Positions 36,453 through 48,984 of a stretch of DNA of 64,000 nucleotides are shown here, in pieces. Source of the DNA: Pogonophryne albipinna. Lineage: Eukaryota > Chordata > Actinopteri > Perciformes > Artedidraconidae. How positions within the stretch are numbered: the stretch's first letter is position 1; the number at the start of each line of letters is the position of its first letter. The notes beneath the pieces are model-generated. The model made no database searches and was not told the DNA's origin. It saw nothing but the letters and a program-made list of their open reading frames with translations. The position numbers and the translations under genes are program-made. The stretch is from the NCBI GenBank assembly GCA_028583405.1, contig CM053258.1, forward strand, positions 6,212,698 through 6,276,697, in the 5' to 3' direction.

Positions 36453-37193
36453 GATTTTGAAGAGAAAGGACAGTTACGCACTCTCCTTGAAACATTTCTT
36501 TCTTTCAAGTGAGTGATTACACATTTTGTAATGAGTTATTCAAATCATGTTCTTTAGCAATATCAGGATGATAAAATCCATGGGTGATGACAAATATACA
36601 AAAAATAAAAATATGCGTGTCAGCCAAACGTTTCTTTAAGCTTCTTATAAATTCCCCTGTCACCACCTGGGATGTTTGCACCTATCTATTAACCAAACCG
36701 TACAATTTGCCATGCTGACTGGTTTGTAATAAGTAAATATTGTCCATGTTTTAATAATTGCTTTGGAGAGCAAAAGAGGATTGTCACATAGTTCGTAATA
36801 CAAAGTCAAGAAAGATTTTTGTTTAAGTAGGAAATGGAGTTTTGTTACATAATCTAAATCAAATCAAACCTTGTAAAGTGCTGAATGTGCAGTCTTATGT
36901 GTTGCTGTAATAAAACAATAAGATAATTACAGCCATTAGTGGAACAGGCTGACCTACCATACAATTAACTCTATTTTTAACATGTTTTCTGTGCATAATT
37001 ATTGTAAAAATGCTGTTGCCTGTAATATGTGTGAACTTTATCATAGTGTGTCTAACAAGCCTTTAAGAGGAAATAAATATAAAAAGGATCCTCTCCTTTT
37101 GGCTGGAGAGGATTGAGTGATGTTTGTCTTATCTCATGTCTGAATTTGCTATTGATAAAATATCTATGGCGGTAGACTGTGTGCGTGTTTGTC

Positions 37194-37307
<114 letters not shown>

Positions 37308-38251
37308 GGAGTCATTTTGGCTTTGGTTCGGTTTCTGTTTATGTGCTTCCAACGCACTGTGGAAGTGGGTAGATCCAAACTGAAAGAAAATAAAAGAAAA
37401 AAGGGCGACAGAGGAGACGAAAATGATGGTTTCATTTTTCATTCTGTTAAAAACATCTACTGTAAAGTGAAAAGTGAGAGAAAAGAAAAATGAGTAGGAA
37501 AAAGATAAGACTGAGAAAGGGCAAAAACTGAATCACAGTTGAAGTAAAGAAGGTCAACAGAAACAGAAAGTTACAGCGGAGAAATGTAAGTTTTCCATTT
37601 CCCTGCAGGGGCTTGATGAACTATGTATTTCTAGTCACTGGTCAGACATATAAACACACACACACACACACACTCATGCAAAAACACCCCTGCACTACAC
37701 TAACCTCGTAAAATGTAGTCGGACTAAAAAACCATTACGGTGATCTTCTTTCTGAGCAGAAAACTGTCCCTGTATGCAAAGTCCATTTGTAGTAAATCTC
37801 TTTAGCTCAATAAAGTTTTATTTGATCAAGTGCAGGGGAAAACGACGGGCAGAAAGAGAGGGGATGACATTTTCAAAGTCATTGAAGACAACATGAAACA
37901 GGAAACAGGAACACAAAGGATAGATCGACCTTTGAACATTATCACTACTGCACAATACCAGATATAAAGCACTTAATATAAAGAAACTAATACTAACTTA
38001 AAAACTATGCATTGCAAGGTGCTGTTTGTTGCATTTAAACATAATTGAAACAATTTGCACAAACATTTCTAGGTATGGGTATAACAACAGTAAAACAACA
38101 CCACTGGCCTCTACCATACCAAATATATTTCTAAATTTGATATAAAATAATTTCAATATTACCGAAATATGACTTGGTACAGTGAGAAGATATGATAAGC
38201 ATCAAGTGTTAGGCTTACAAACTGTCAACACTCTCATGTTACAACCTCTCA

Positions 38252-38252
38252 C

Positions 38253-38283
<31 letters not shown>

Positions 38284-38492
38284 GGTGACAGGTCGACAAA
38301 GACTTTAAGCCAACACACCTGTCATCTCCTTAGAGATAGCATTACAAGACGTATGTGTGTGTGTGTCTGTGAGAGAGAGATAGAGAACGATGGATAGCTG
38401 ACAGCCTGACATGCTGTGTACATGCCACATCACCATATGATACTGACACACACTATCTCTCTGTCTCTCACACACACACACACACACACACA
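38252..38492. repeat. Cluster of CA/TG and GA microsatellites in inverted arrangement
   Basis: CA run at about 38,257-38,282, TG run and GA run at about 38,352-38,385, and CA run at about 38,469-38,492. The interspersed opposite orientations could pair as a hairpin. Confidence 0.85.
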
Positions 38493-39084
38493 CCCTTGAA
38501 ACAAGATAATAGAATCAGACATCGGATGCCATCTCAGCCAAAATATATATGTTTTCACCACTATAATTGGATAACACTCACAGGCCTGACTGATTTAAAC
38601 ATGTTGATTTCTTGACTTTTGGAGTCCAAACGTAAAGTAGCCTCCCGCAGCGCAGCATCATTGCTGGTCCACTCAGCCTGGATGAGTCTAGAGCCTCTTC
38701 AGTGGAAACTGTGAAACTACCAGCAACTGTGGCAGTTGTGACCTGGCGGTCAAGTCTCATCCAAACCAGATTCTAAAGATGTCCCAGTTTCACGGTCAAT
38801 CTTTTCCTCAAATTGATGTGTGACTTGATTTCTGAAGTGGCACACTATTCCTACCAGGGGGGAATATTTACACCTCACATAACTTCCTGTTGCAACACTG
38901 GCTAGATTAAACTACTTTTGTAATGTAATCATTTAGACACTTAAATATTGTAGGGCAGCCTAGGGAGTGTGCAGTTATTTGAACACCCAAAACACAAGTC
39001 CAGCTAAGGACCGTTGTTGCCTGTCATTCCCCCCTATCAAATCTTCAATTTCTACTCTTTAAAATTCCCTTATTTTCAGAAATG

Positions 39085-39150
39085 ACATTACATTACATTA
39101 CATTTAGCTGACGCTTTTATCCAAAGCGACTTACAATAAGTGCATTCGAC
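39085..39150 (-). repeat. SINE/LINE-type tail fragment
   Basis: ACGCTTTTATCCAAAGCGAC and TTACAATAAGTGCATTCGAC match the conserved tail of the SINE at 9,951. No tRNA-like head is present. Confidence 0.6.
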
Positions 39151-40255
39151 CAGGAAGAAATCAATATATTTGTTTGTTATAGGTCCTTGTACAGGATGCT
39201 GCAATAAGTCCACATTTGTAACTTCATATCTTCACCCACCAGGTAAGGACATTAACTGTGAGACTGACAGACTTGATGTTTAGAGATGAAAATAATAGAT
39301 GACTTGAACTGCAACCAACAACAACACAAAAGACAGAAAAACCAAAGGGAAAATGAAACCAATAGTTGACCTTAATGCACTGGGAATAAATTGTTCAAGA
39401 GAGTAATACATTTGGGAAAGCATAGGAAAAGGTTCACTTTCACTACAAATCTGTCTTTTGCAGTGACCACCAAACCCCAATATCCATTCACAGAAGTCCT
39501 TTCTCTTGCTTGCACTTTTAATCATTACTGTACTGAAAACAGCATAAATTACAAGCAAAACATAAAACAGCAAATCTTTCTTGGAAGCCATACAAAAAAG
39601 AACCAATGTTCCCTTTGTGCTGATAGCTTGGTGACCTCTGGGTTTATTGATTTATCATAAAGCAGCTCTAATATCTTGTTATTCACCATTGCTACAGTTG
39701 TCCCCAAAATTGTATTCAATATGGGCTACCTGGAGCTGTACTTTTTGATAAATGATACTATTTATATGCGGTGCTTTTGCCACACCTTCTGGGTCAGTAA
39801 ATTACAGCACTTAACTTGTGCACCTTAGTGTTTGGATTTTTAGAGAGCATCATCACTTTTCAAGGAGGTCCACTTTGAATAATAATTTCCATTGTGTTAC
39901 AATATGCCCTTCTACTTCACCACCTCTCGTTTGAAATCATCTGATACTTACACAGACAGTATTTTTAGACCTTATTGGCTCTGATTAAGCCAGAGCGTGG
40001 GTTGTGTCATGTCATCTGGGGTCAGGTTGGAAGGTTGTTTCAGTCTATCACATCGCAGCACAAGATGTATGCACTCAGCACACTGTGAGCTGTTCTGGCT
40101 AAAAGTATCCACTCTGTGACATAGGGCAGTCAAAAAGCTGTCCTTCAACTGGAAGTTAAAAACCCTGCGAGACAAGCATGCATTTAAAATAGATGTTCCA
40201 GATTTTGAGAAATATGCTTTTATTCTGTGTTTGAGTGTTATACTTATATTTATCT

Positions 40256-40297
40256 GGACCCTGAGTCTGTAATAAAGTTTTCATTCATTCATTCATT
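40256..40297 (+). repeat. LINE-type 3' tail with ATTC repeats
   Basis: CTGTAATAAAGTTTTCATTC followed by repeated ATTC resembles CR1/L2-type microsatellite tails. Confidence 0.35.
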
Positions 40298-41012
40298 ATA
40301 CAAGAAGATTGATACCACTCTCATGCATGTAGGATAAATATGAAGCTACTGCCAAACAGCTAGCCTGGCTCCTTCCCAAGGAAACAAAATCTGCCCTCCA
40401 GCACCTCTAAAGCTCACTAATTAGCAAATTCATTTATTTATCCGTGCTAAAACGACTGGGCCTATTTTATGGGGGTTATAGAACGAAAAATGTCTTGTTA
40501 ACGACCAGTAACCTTCTGAAGTCCCGTCTGGTTGCCTGATAACTTGTTCTGCCATTAGTGAAAGGTGAATTTTAACAATAAAATGTGTGGCTTAGCTCAA
40601 CAGCAAGATAGAGCAGGCTATGACAACAACCTCCAGTTTTATTCAACCCTCCAGCAGATAACATTTATAATTTGCAGTCAGTTTGCAGTTTTGAGACGGA
40701 TGTCGATGGTATAATTTACCTTTGGAAGAAAAAACCGAAATAATAGTTATTTTCGTGACCAGTTAGTAAGTTAACTGACAATTACAGTTACTGACAGTTA
40801 CCAGTTAGTAAGCTAACTGACAATTAGCCAGCTGTTAGCAAGCATGCTAGCTCATCTTTTCCTAATTTCAGCTCTTCTTTTAGGTCTCTTTTAATTTAGA
40901 ATTATGTAAGGGATTAAATAGTTCATAATAAGAGGGAAATAAGTAATTTAGGGAACTACTATGACATCATAGAAGAGCAAATTCCCAGCTTGCTAACATT
41001 TTAGTACGTAGC

Positions 41013-41513
41013 CAACACAGTCTACAGCATTTCGTGTTATAGTCACGAAATTAATCTATTGATTCGTGTTCACCAACACGATTTTGCCATTTTTTTCGTG
41101 TCACACAGAACGATTTTAAAAGCAATGTAAATAATAACAAGTTAGAAGGAAAAAAAGATGACGAAAAATACAGATTTCAGTATCCTGAGGCTCTGAGCCC
41201 CATTTGTTTTCCTCGCGGACGGCAACAAAACTCCGACATTATACAATTTAAAATAAAAGGGATAGGGTTAGGCTTAGGGTAAGATATTGAGTAAGAACAT
41301 GTTTTTATGAACCACACAGCTTCTGGTATCCCAAGACCCGACCGGACAAAAAGACGTGCTACAGGCACGAAACATACTACCAATAGAAATACATCGCTTT
41401 TAAAATCGTTCTGTGTGACACGAAAAAAATGCGAAAATTGTGTGGGTGAACACAAATCAATAGATTCAATTAATTTCGTGACTATAACACGAAATGCCGT
41501 GAGACTGGGTTGA
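41013..41513. mobile_element. Fold-back DNA element with about 110-bp inverted repeats
   Basis: CATTTCGTGTTATAGTCACG at 41,030 recurs inverted near 41,470-41,500. The repeats extend through TTTTTTCGTGTCACACAGAA and CGATTTTAAAAGC on the left and their complements at 41,395-41,430. The spacer of about 250 bp is non-coding. Flanks ACGTAGC and ACATAGC are similar, but the superfamily is undetermined. Confidence 0.75.
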
Positions 41514-42124
41514 CATAGCTTGCTATCTACTGTGGATCACTAGTCCCTGTGAGTAGTTTCACCAGCAATCAGCAGTCAGTAACACATTTTTTATAATAAT
41601 TGTTCCACTTCCTTTGGAGACACTCCTGAATCCATACCAGCTCAAGGTTTAAGTGACAGCTTAGATATCCTGGGGTAAATCCGATCTAAATCTCTGACCT
41701 TTACAAGTTGAATAGCTCAAAATACTGTAGCTTCAAATATGAGAATCAAATTGAAATGTCTTTAATCCATTTTCACAATGTCACCTATCTGTGCTATCCT
41801 TTATCAACACAGAGCTTTTACCGCCAGAGGCATTGAGCGCTTCCCAAGACAACTTCACTGGCCTGACAAAGCAAACTAGCGCTCCTGCTCGAACTGAAAG
41901 CAATGGAGGAGAGGGGGTGAGAAAGAAGGGAGATATTGGTAAAGATGGGGGAAAGAAAGAAAGAGAGGCAGACAAAGAGATCATAACGTGGACATGAAGA
42001 CAAAGATGGATGGAGAGAAAGAGAGGAAGAGGTAGTGTAGTAAAGTGAATTAGCTCCAGTGGATAAGGAGCTCTGTGCTGACTGCCAACTTTGCTAATCC
42101 TCCTCACATCTGGCTGGCCAAGAC

Positions 42125-42254
<130 letters not shown>

Positions 42255-43343
42255 TGTACGTAGGAGTGCCTTTGTGCGTGTGTGTATGGTTGAATTGTGT
42301 GTAAAAGTCTGCATATCAGTTCAGCTCAGCTCATATGGTCATGTATACGCTTCCATATATTCTGTGTGGGTGTGTGTATGTGAATGTGTGCATAATGAAT
42401 GTGTGTGTGTGCCTCCCACAGCAGAGAGCTGCTTTCAGAGTGATACAATTGTCACACTGAAACCAAACCGCCAGCCACTCAGGAGCTTTATTGGCTTAGT
42501 TTGGTGAATTGTTTCTTTGAAATAATAACCTTGTTTCGCCTTTAGACTATCATGGTTGTCACTGTTGGGTGAAAAGGTTGCTTTTTCTTAGCTCCTTTGA
42601 GTAAATATGGTGGGCTTTAGCATTGAGAAGTCAAAATCTTCAGTGTTGGAGTTAGAAACTGGGCAAAACATGTTGGTTTTAAGGCTTTGCAGTACACACT
42701 ATGCCTATAGTTAAATTAAATCAAATATCACAAGGACTTTCTGTGAAGCACCAAGCTGGCAGTCGTAGGTGGATTTTAAAAGAGTCTTTCACTGATTCAA
42801 AAATGAAAGAAAACATTTACAAAATATGCAACAAATAAAGGGCACGCTAAATTAAACCAAACTCAGGATATGCTCATTTAACACAAGCAACAGTTAATTA
42901 AACTGATAAAACAATGACAAAAACTGACCACAAAGTTGAACATACTGTATATTATGCCTATTAAGGGGCTTACACAAATACAAATACTATAAACTAAAGC
43001 CCAAATAAAACAAAACATATAAATGTGACTGTTAGTATAAATATGTTGGCAAGTAAATAAAGACAAAAGCACTAATGAACTTTTATATTCTAAAGAAAAC
43101 ATCTCTAATCTTCAAATCTGAATCCCCCCTATAATGTGGCAGGCAATTGGTACAGTCTGTTTGGCCACTTCCTGTATTTAATACCTCTGTTTTAGGCATG
43201 GATGTATAATAAGGTTTTAGGAGGGACTTCTTAACAAGTCCCTCCAGCAGCACCACCCTCAGTACAGGTAAGAAACAGAAACACGAGTGATTTGAGGAAA
43301 AGATTTCCAAAGTCAAACTATTGTGTGACTTTACAGAAGTTAA

Positions 43344-43584
43344 AGGTGGGGTATGTAATTTATTTCAGATATATTTGTTGTTATATTCCATGGAATGCTC
43401 TTAAGATCCCGATAGCAATGAATATATTAAATGCGTTGACAATAAATACGCGCACATTGGTCATGTGCGCGTTCGTGTGTGTTGGAGGAGGGGCTCTGTA
43501 TGGAAGTGGCAGATATTTTCCGGCTGTGTATTTTCAAATTCTAGCGTACTCGAGCTGGTTTCTCCAAAATGACCTACCCCACCT
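43344..43584. mobile_element. Short TTAA-flanked MITE (241 bp)
   Basis: The ends AGGTGGGGTATGTAATTT and AAAATGACCTACCCCACCT are inverted repeats between TTAA at 43,340-43,343 and 43,585-43,588. The interior is CpG-rich (ACGCGCACATTGG, ATGTGCGCGTTCG). Confidence 0.75.
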
Positions 43585-44904
43585 TTAACTAAATGTGTGC
43601 ACTTCAACTAGAAACAAATGTTCAGCAAACAATACTGAGCTATGAGTAGGATGTATGAAACAAAAGCAATGTGTCATAATTTGTCTGTTTGCTAATGTAT
43701 GTGCATCAGAGCAAAAGGTCAACAAACAATATCAGTGTTGAGGAAAAAGTGCCTGGGCTTTCCAAAAACTTTAATCCATAGTCAATTCTTATAATAGTAC
43801 AGTCTAGACCTGCTTTTTATCCAAAGTGATTTTTAAAACTCACTGACAGTACAAGGTTGGGTAGTGATAATAGGTTTGTATTGTATTCGATCCAAGACGC
43901 TGTGCAGGAGCTGAACACATTTCAAATAGCAAGTTGTTGAAGAGGAAATCGTTTTTTTGTAATTTATCTGAAAACTCAATAGCTCTGCATTGTGGGCTCA
44001 GATGGTGAAGGTTATGTTATGTCAGTACCCTGAAAAGGGATGAAATGCAATGAGGTCAGGACGGGGCTACGGTCATTTTATCTAATGCTCCATTTTGGAC
44101 AAGCTGCAGTTGACGAATTCTACATTTTGTTAAAGGCTGGGACAAAAGTGCTCCATGTCAAATAAATCTGATGAGAAGAATGATATAAAGGTATCCGCAA
44201 ATTAGGAGTAATGTACATTGGTATCATAATCCTCGCATATTGTGAAGTAATTTAGCTTGTTCCAATGTATATAAAGTGTGTAAAATATATATAAAAAGTG
44301 ACTTTTTTCTAGCGTTTTAATTGTTTAAGGATTATATCTCTGACTAAGATCTCTTTTCATACTTTATTTCTCTAAAATATGATATTAAGTGTATGATATA
44401 CTCTTTAATATTGGGTTTGCTCCTATAGTAAGTATTTCAAATAGTCATGGAAAGCTTTGGTTTGAAGGGTATATATATACTCTATAGGGATGTATTGGAG
44501 CATGATAGGCACTCCTCTGAACTCTCTTGGCCTGCACGTTATAATCAAACCACTTTGGTCAGGAGGCGCTATCATAAATATTAACGAGTTATGGGCACTC
44601 CTACAAGTCTATCAGTGCTGTACTCTCTCATTCATCAGAGCAACTCATCTGCAAATCCATCCCTGGCAAGACTCGCGCTTTATCTGAGCCCACCAGTCCG
44701 CATCTCCAGCAGAAATCCTCTCCTCCTCCCCGGAGCTCACACCTCCTTTTGGCTCAAACCCACTCCACTGTGCGGCTGCCAGCGACTGCAATGAGTTCCA
44801 ACATCCCTAAAATTGATCTTTTCATCCCTGCCATATCCTTTAAAAATAGGTTCATGCACCTGCTGCCTTTCTACATGTCTGAGCCAAGCATGCCTTTCTC
44901 ACAT

Positions 44905-45261
44905 CAGGGGTGTCAAACTCAAGGCCCGGGGGCCAAATCCGGCCCGCGACCTAATTTTATGTGGCCCGCAAGAGCTTGCAAAGAATATAATATACAATAC
45001 AATTGGTGTAATTGTTGAATATTTGCTTTCAATTATTTGCCCTAGACTTCTGCTTTCAGACGTAGTTATCTAGGAAGATATTACCAGAACTGATAATAAT
45101 CCAATGCAGGGCCAACAATGTAATATAATACATTATTTAATATATATTATATATTTACATATGTATATTTATATATAATTAAAATTAAAACCGGCCCTTT
45201 GAGTGCCACCATAATGCTGATGTGGCCCGGTTTGACACCCCTGCTGAGTTTGACACCCCTG
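44905..45261. mobile_element. Second copy of the CAGGGGTGTCAAACTC hAT family, with doubled right end
   Basis: The left end equals that of 7,417-7,932 and the interior aligns with it (AGACTTCTGCTTTCAGACGT; ATAATGCTGATGTGGCCCG). At the right, TTTGACACCCCTG occurs twice, ending at 45,243 and 45,261. Flanks TCTCACAT and CTCTACAT resemble each other but are not a clean duplication. Confidence 0.8.
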
Positions 45262-46114
45262 CTCTACATCATGTGCTTTGATCGTTGATGGCTTCCTTTG
45301 CTGTGTTCTCTACTGTAGTTTTGGATTTTATCATGTGGCCTATTTTTTATTATTTTGTTGTGACTTGTTCTCATCCCTGCCCCTAGCTCAACTGTCACTA
45401 CATATAAGGATTTATACCCAGCTGACCAGCAAGGTTAAACAAACCTAAATAATGAAATAATAATATTGCATCACAGGCAAGAGCAACATAATGAGAGCAT
45501 TATGATAATTAAACATCCTAATAAGCCTGGGTCATATTTAATCTCTTTTAGCCTGAGGTCAGCAGATGTGGAGGATGCCTCATCATAGATCTGCCTCTCA
45601 TAGAATTAACACATCGGTTTCCTGTGAATATTTAGGGTGGGTTTACACTTCCGAATCGGTTAATTCTCATCTTTTTCCCGCGAAGCCTAGTTAAGGATCC
45701 CTTCTGTTGAGATTTTATTTATTTGAATGTCCTTCATACTATAGTTTGAAATGTTTATCATGGCAGATCTCCCCTGAAAGTCATTAATCAAGATTTTAAT
45801 TTCCTGAATTGTCTGTTCTTCCAGCATTTTGCCAATTACATACGAGCCGTGTTATCACAACCGGTAATAATGTCTTCTTTCATACCAGTGGCTGTCATGA
45901 TATCAACAGAGGGAAAGTAAGCTGTTGCTAAGGATGCTGACTCGTTTGTTGTTAATTAAGTTTGGAGAAAGAGTTAATGAAGATTTTCATATTATAGATT
46001 TGTGAGAGAAGCTCTTGGGAATGAGATGCTCCTCAGAAAAAGACACTTATTGGTAAAACCTGTGGGAAATAATTGAATGGGGAAGAATCTATGATAAGCC
46101 GGAGATGTTGTTTC

Positions 46115-46930
46115 TAGAGATGTCCCGATCCGATCACGTAATCGGGGATCGGAGCCGATCCCGTGATTTGCAAAAGATCGGGATCGGGAGAAAAAAAATC
46201 GGGGATCGGGATTTTTTTTTTTTTTTTTTTTTATATATATTTTTTTATTTATTTAATGTTACAAAACAAAAATGACCATGTTCACGTCTTAAAGTCATCC
46301 TGAGGCCTTAGTTTTGGTTTGAAATGACACAACATCATGTATGTGTTGCTTCTTTTGGGCTTGTTTTCAGACCTGGTTGCTTATTTCTCTCAAAGCTGGC
46401 AACAGAGTGGGCGCGCAGTGTCTAGCAGTAAGCTAACGAGAGGCTACGTTCAGCTGGTGACTCGGGACTCGGGACAGAGAAAATGTCAGGAGTTTGGAAG
46501 TATTATAAAATTGAAAGCGAAGGCAGTGTAACAGCCAGATGCAATGTTTGCAAGGCGGAGGTTCCGCGTGGTGGAAAGAACAGAGCTACGTTCAACACGA
46601 CCAATCTAATACGCCACCTGAGAAACAAACACCAACAACAACAGGACGAGTACACAGCGGCCACTCAGGTAACGGCACTGAAACAACCGACACTTTCAGA
46701 GACTTTTAAAAGGAAAGAGAAACTGCCCCAGAACAGTGAAAAGGCCAAAGAAATAACAGCCAAGATAGCTGAACTCATCGTGTTGGATGACCAGCCGTTA
46801 TCTGTTACCTTTTTTTTCTCTTAATGCATTGCATAAAGATCGGATCGGGAAAAATCGGTATCGGCAGATTGTCAAAATCAAATGATCGGAATCGGATCGG
46901 GAGCAAAAAAATGTGATCGGGACATCCCTA
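46115..46930 (+). mobile_element. Internally deleted hAT element (BED-finger transposase family)
   Basis: The ends are TAGAGATGTCCCGATC and GATCGGGACATCCCTA (inverted). The flanking 8-bp sequences GTTGTTTC (46,107-46,114) and GTTGTTAC (46,931-46,938) differ at one base. Subterminal GATCGGGA-type repeats are dense on both sides and a T-rich run lies at 46,211-46,250. Confidence 0.85.
46483..46824 (+). pseudogene. hAT transposase N-terminal fragment with BED-type zinc finger
   Basis: ATG 46,483 opens a 113-codon frame: MSGVWKYYKIESEGSVTARC then NVCKAEVPRGGKN and NLIRHLRNKHQ, a C-x2-C...H-x4-H BED finger. It continues KQPTLSETFKRKEK and AKEITAKIAELIVLDDQPLS, typical of ZBED-like hAT transposases, then runs off into non-homologous sequence (VTFFFS). 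The RNase-H-like catalytic core and dimerisation domain are missing. It could only act as a truncated DNA-binding peptide if expressed. Confidence 0.82.
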
Positions 46931-47339
46931 GTTGTTACCATATTAAAATAAAAAATAAATAAAGAAACAATCTTTTCCACAAATAATTTCTTAAAATAAA
47001 TGTTCCTTTTGTCCAAACTTAGAGAAATAATTGACAGTGTTCAGCAGCAGTGTTTGCAAACTGAGGAGTTGAGCAGCAGCTTAAAGAAAGACCATGAGAG
47101 TGAGTGGTCATTCACACATTTAAGTGGCTTTAATCAATATTTGTATTACTTTAAACACTTTGATAATGCTGATGGGAACAAGAGATGTGACATAGTAGCT
47201 GAATTAATACGTGGTCTTGTAATTTTAAGCCTCCAGCTGAAATGCAACATCGGCGTCGTAGTTAACATTGATTTTTATGTACATTTTTTACTGTTTTATG
47301 ACTTTTGAGTTGTCAATGTTTTGTACTGCGAGAGATGAA

Positions 47340-47625
47340 AAACAGAGATGATATTGCACTTGGAAACATGACTCTAGTAAAGATATGCTTCGCTCTGTGT
47401 TTTCTTTTTGGGGTTTTATAAAGGGTTGTGTGAATGTAATGGGCTGAAAGGCTGAAATCCCAAAGTGTGTGTGAGTTACTCGAAGTTTCAGACAGGGTGA
47501 AAATAAGTGCTGCAGTACAGTATGAGAACTATGAAGCACTTTTTGTATATTAAAGTCGTAAACATGTCACAGTGGAGACACAAAATACAAATATGAAACC
47601 TCAAAGTTAGCATCATATTTCCTCT
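47340..47625. mobile_element. TTAA-type MITE, left-truncated copy of the 61,929 family
   Basis: It contains TTTCAGACAGGGTGAAAA, AACATGTCACAGTGGAGACA and the right end CATCATATTTCCTCT followed by TTAA at 47,626-47,629. The left boundary is not clear. Confidence 0.5.
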
Positions 47626-48436
47626 TTAACTTTACATTGCAGTGAGCACAGTGCATTGAGAGTAGACGCCTACAAAGGTGGATGAATAATGAATCTATTC
47701 ATAATATAAGCAGTGAGGCGAATAATGATTATTATATTTCAAAAATAATGATGAAGCCCTGCTACCTGCCCTGCTTGACCCCAAACTCTCCGTCAATGTT
47801 TGCTTTGGTCTCGATTTCATTTGCAGTGAGCAGCACTGAACACACTGATTTAAAGTGACCCATTATGAAAAAGACCGACATACTTGAAACCTCCTTAAGA
47901 AGCACTTTAGTTCTCATTAGTGGCGTGATGAATACTTGAGGCATACGTTCATTCTTCCCCGATTCTTTGTCTGTTTTCAATCATGTGTGAAACAGTCGTG
48001 TAAAATGCATGCCCTCGTTTTAACCTGATGATTCCTAATGGCAGGTTGTTTTCAAATGTAATTCATGTTTTCATTGGTGCTACAACAAGCATGGATAACT
48101 GAATTACTGTTATTACTTTACTGACAGGTATATTTTGGGAACCCTGCCTACTCTAGTTTCTTTCAGTTCTATGCTGTGGCAGCTGTGGTGTGGATGAACA
48201 GATGATGATTAAGATGAATGTCATCAAACACAGATCGCATACACAATGACCCACATCTCTCACACACACATTGTATAGCACATGGGCTAATTCTCAACAC
48301 ACATGCTGCACTCATTGATAGTGTGTGTCAGAGGGTGTGTATTTTATTGTGTAGTATGAGGTCAGTCATTAGTGATATTGGTTCCCAGCAGCTGTTGGTC
48401 TGCTCTGTTTCAACAGCAGGGTACAGGATGATCGGT

Positions 48437-48455
48437 GTGTGTGTGTGTGTGTGTG
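48437..48455. repeat. Short (GT)n microsatellite
   Basis: About 19 bp of GT followed by degenerate GTATAT and GTGTGCG. Confidence 0.85.
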
Positions 48456-48794
48456 TATATGTATATCTGTGTGTGCGTATGTCTGTGAATTAACTGAATA
48501 TGGGAAACATCAGTCCTGATTTTTTTTTTTAAATGTACCACAAATGCAATTTCAAAAACTCTTTCCTTGATTGCTGCTGCACTTTAAAATGATAAAACTT
48601 TAACATCACTTTGAAGTCTCCTCATAGTTAAGTGCCAATTATATTTTTTCGTTTTGACATTTAAATAATGTATCTTCAATGAAACTTCACGTAGAAACAC
48701 AGGACTCTCTTGGATAATTTAACAACGCTATACTATTTCACATCCTTTCCTGAGAAATGCAGTTTTTTCCCATCATTTTGAATGACAGCGCTAA

Positions 48795-48984
48795 ATACTA
48801 CAATACCCATGAGCCTTGACTTTCATTGAAATGGAAAATAAGTCAGTCTGAGCACGGAACAGAGTTGTAAAGAATTCAAATCACTGGTTTTACAAATGGG
48901 AACAGGAAATACGGCAGGGATGCTGAATTAATCAATTTTGTTACATGTTTCTTGCCGAAATGCACCTTGGGAGTTGTAGTTTTT
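48795..48984. mobile_element. Short MITE-like element with ACTACAA...TTGTAGT ends
   Basis: TACTACAATACCCATGAG on the left faces CTTGGGAGTTGTAGTTT on the right. These ends resemble a common vertebrate MITE terminus. No clean target duplication was found. Confidence 0.4.

Noticed and set aside
35993..36508. Long frames of Met-Asp-Gly-Trp or Ile-His-Pro-Ser repeats
   Set aside because: They are six-frame readings of the GGAT minisatellite; all frames are open because the unit lacks stops.
39280..39606. Hydrophobic 108-codon minus-strand frame
   Set aside because: No recognised family, no splice context and typical AT-rich composition; kept only as a remark under the intergenic entry.
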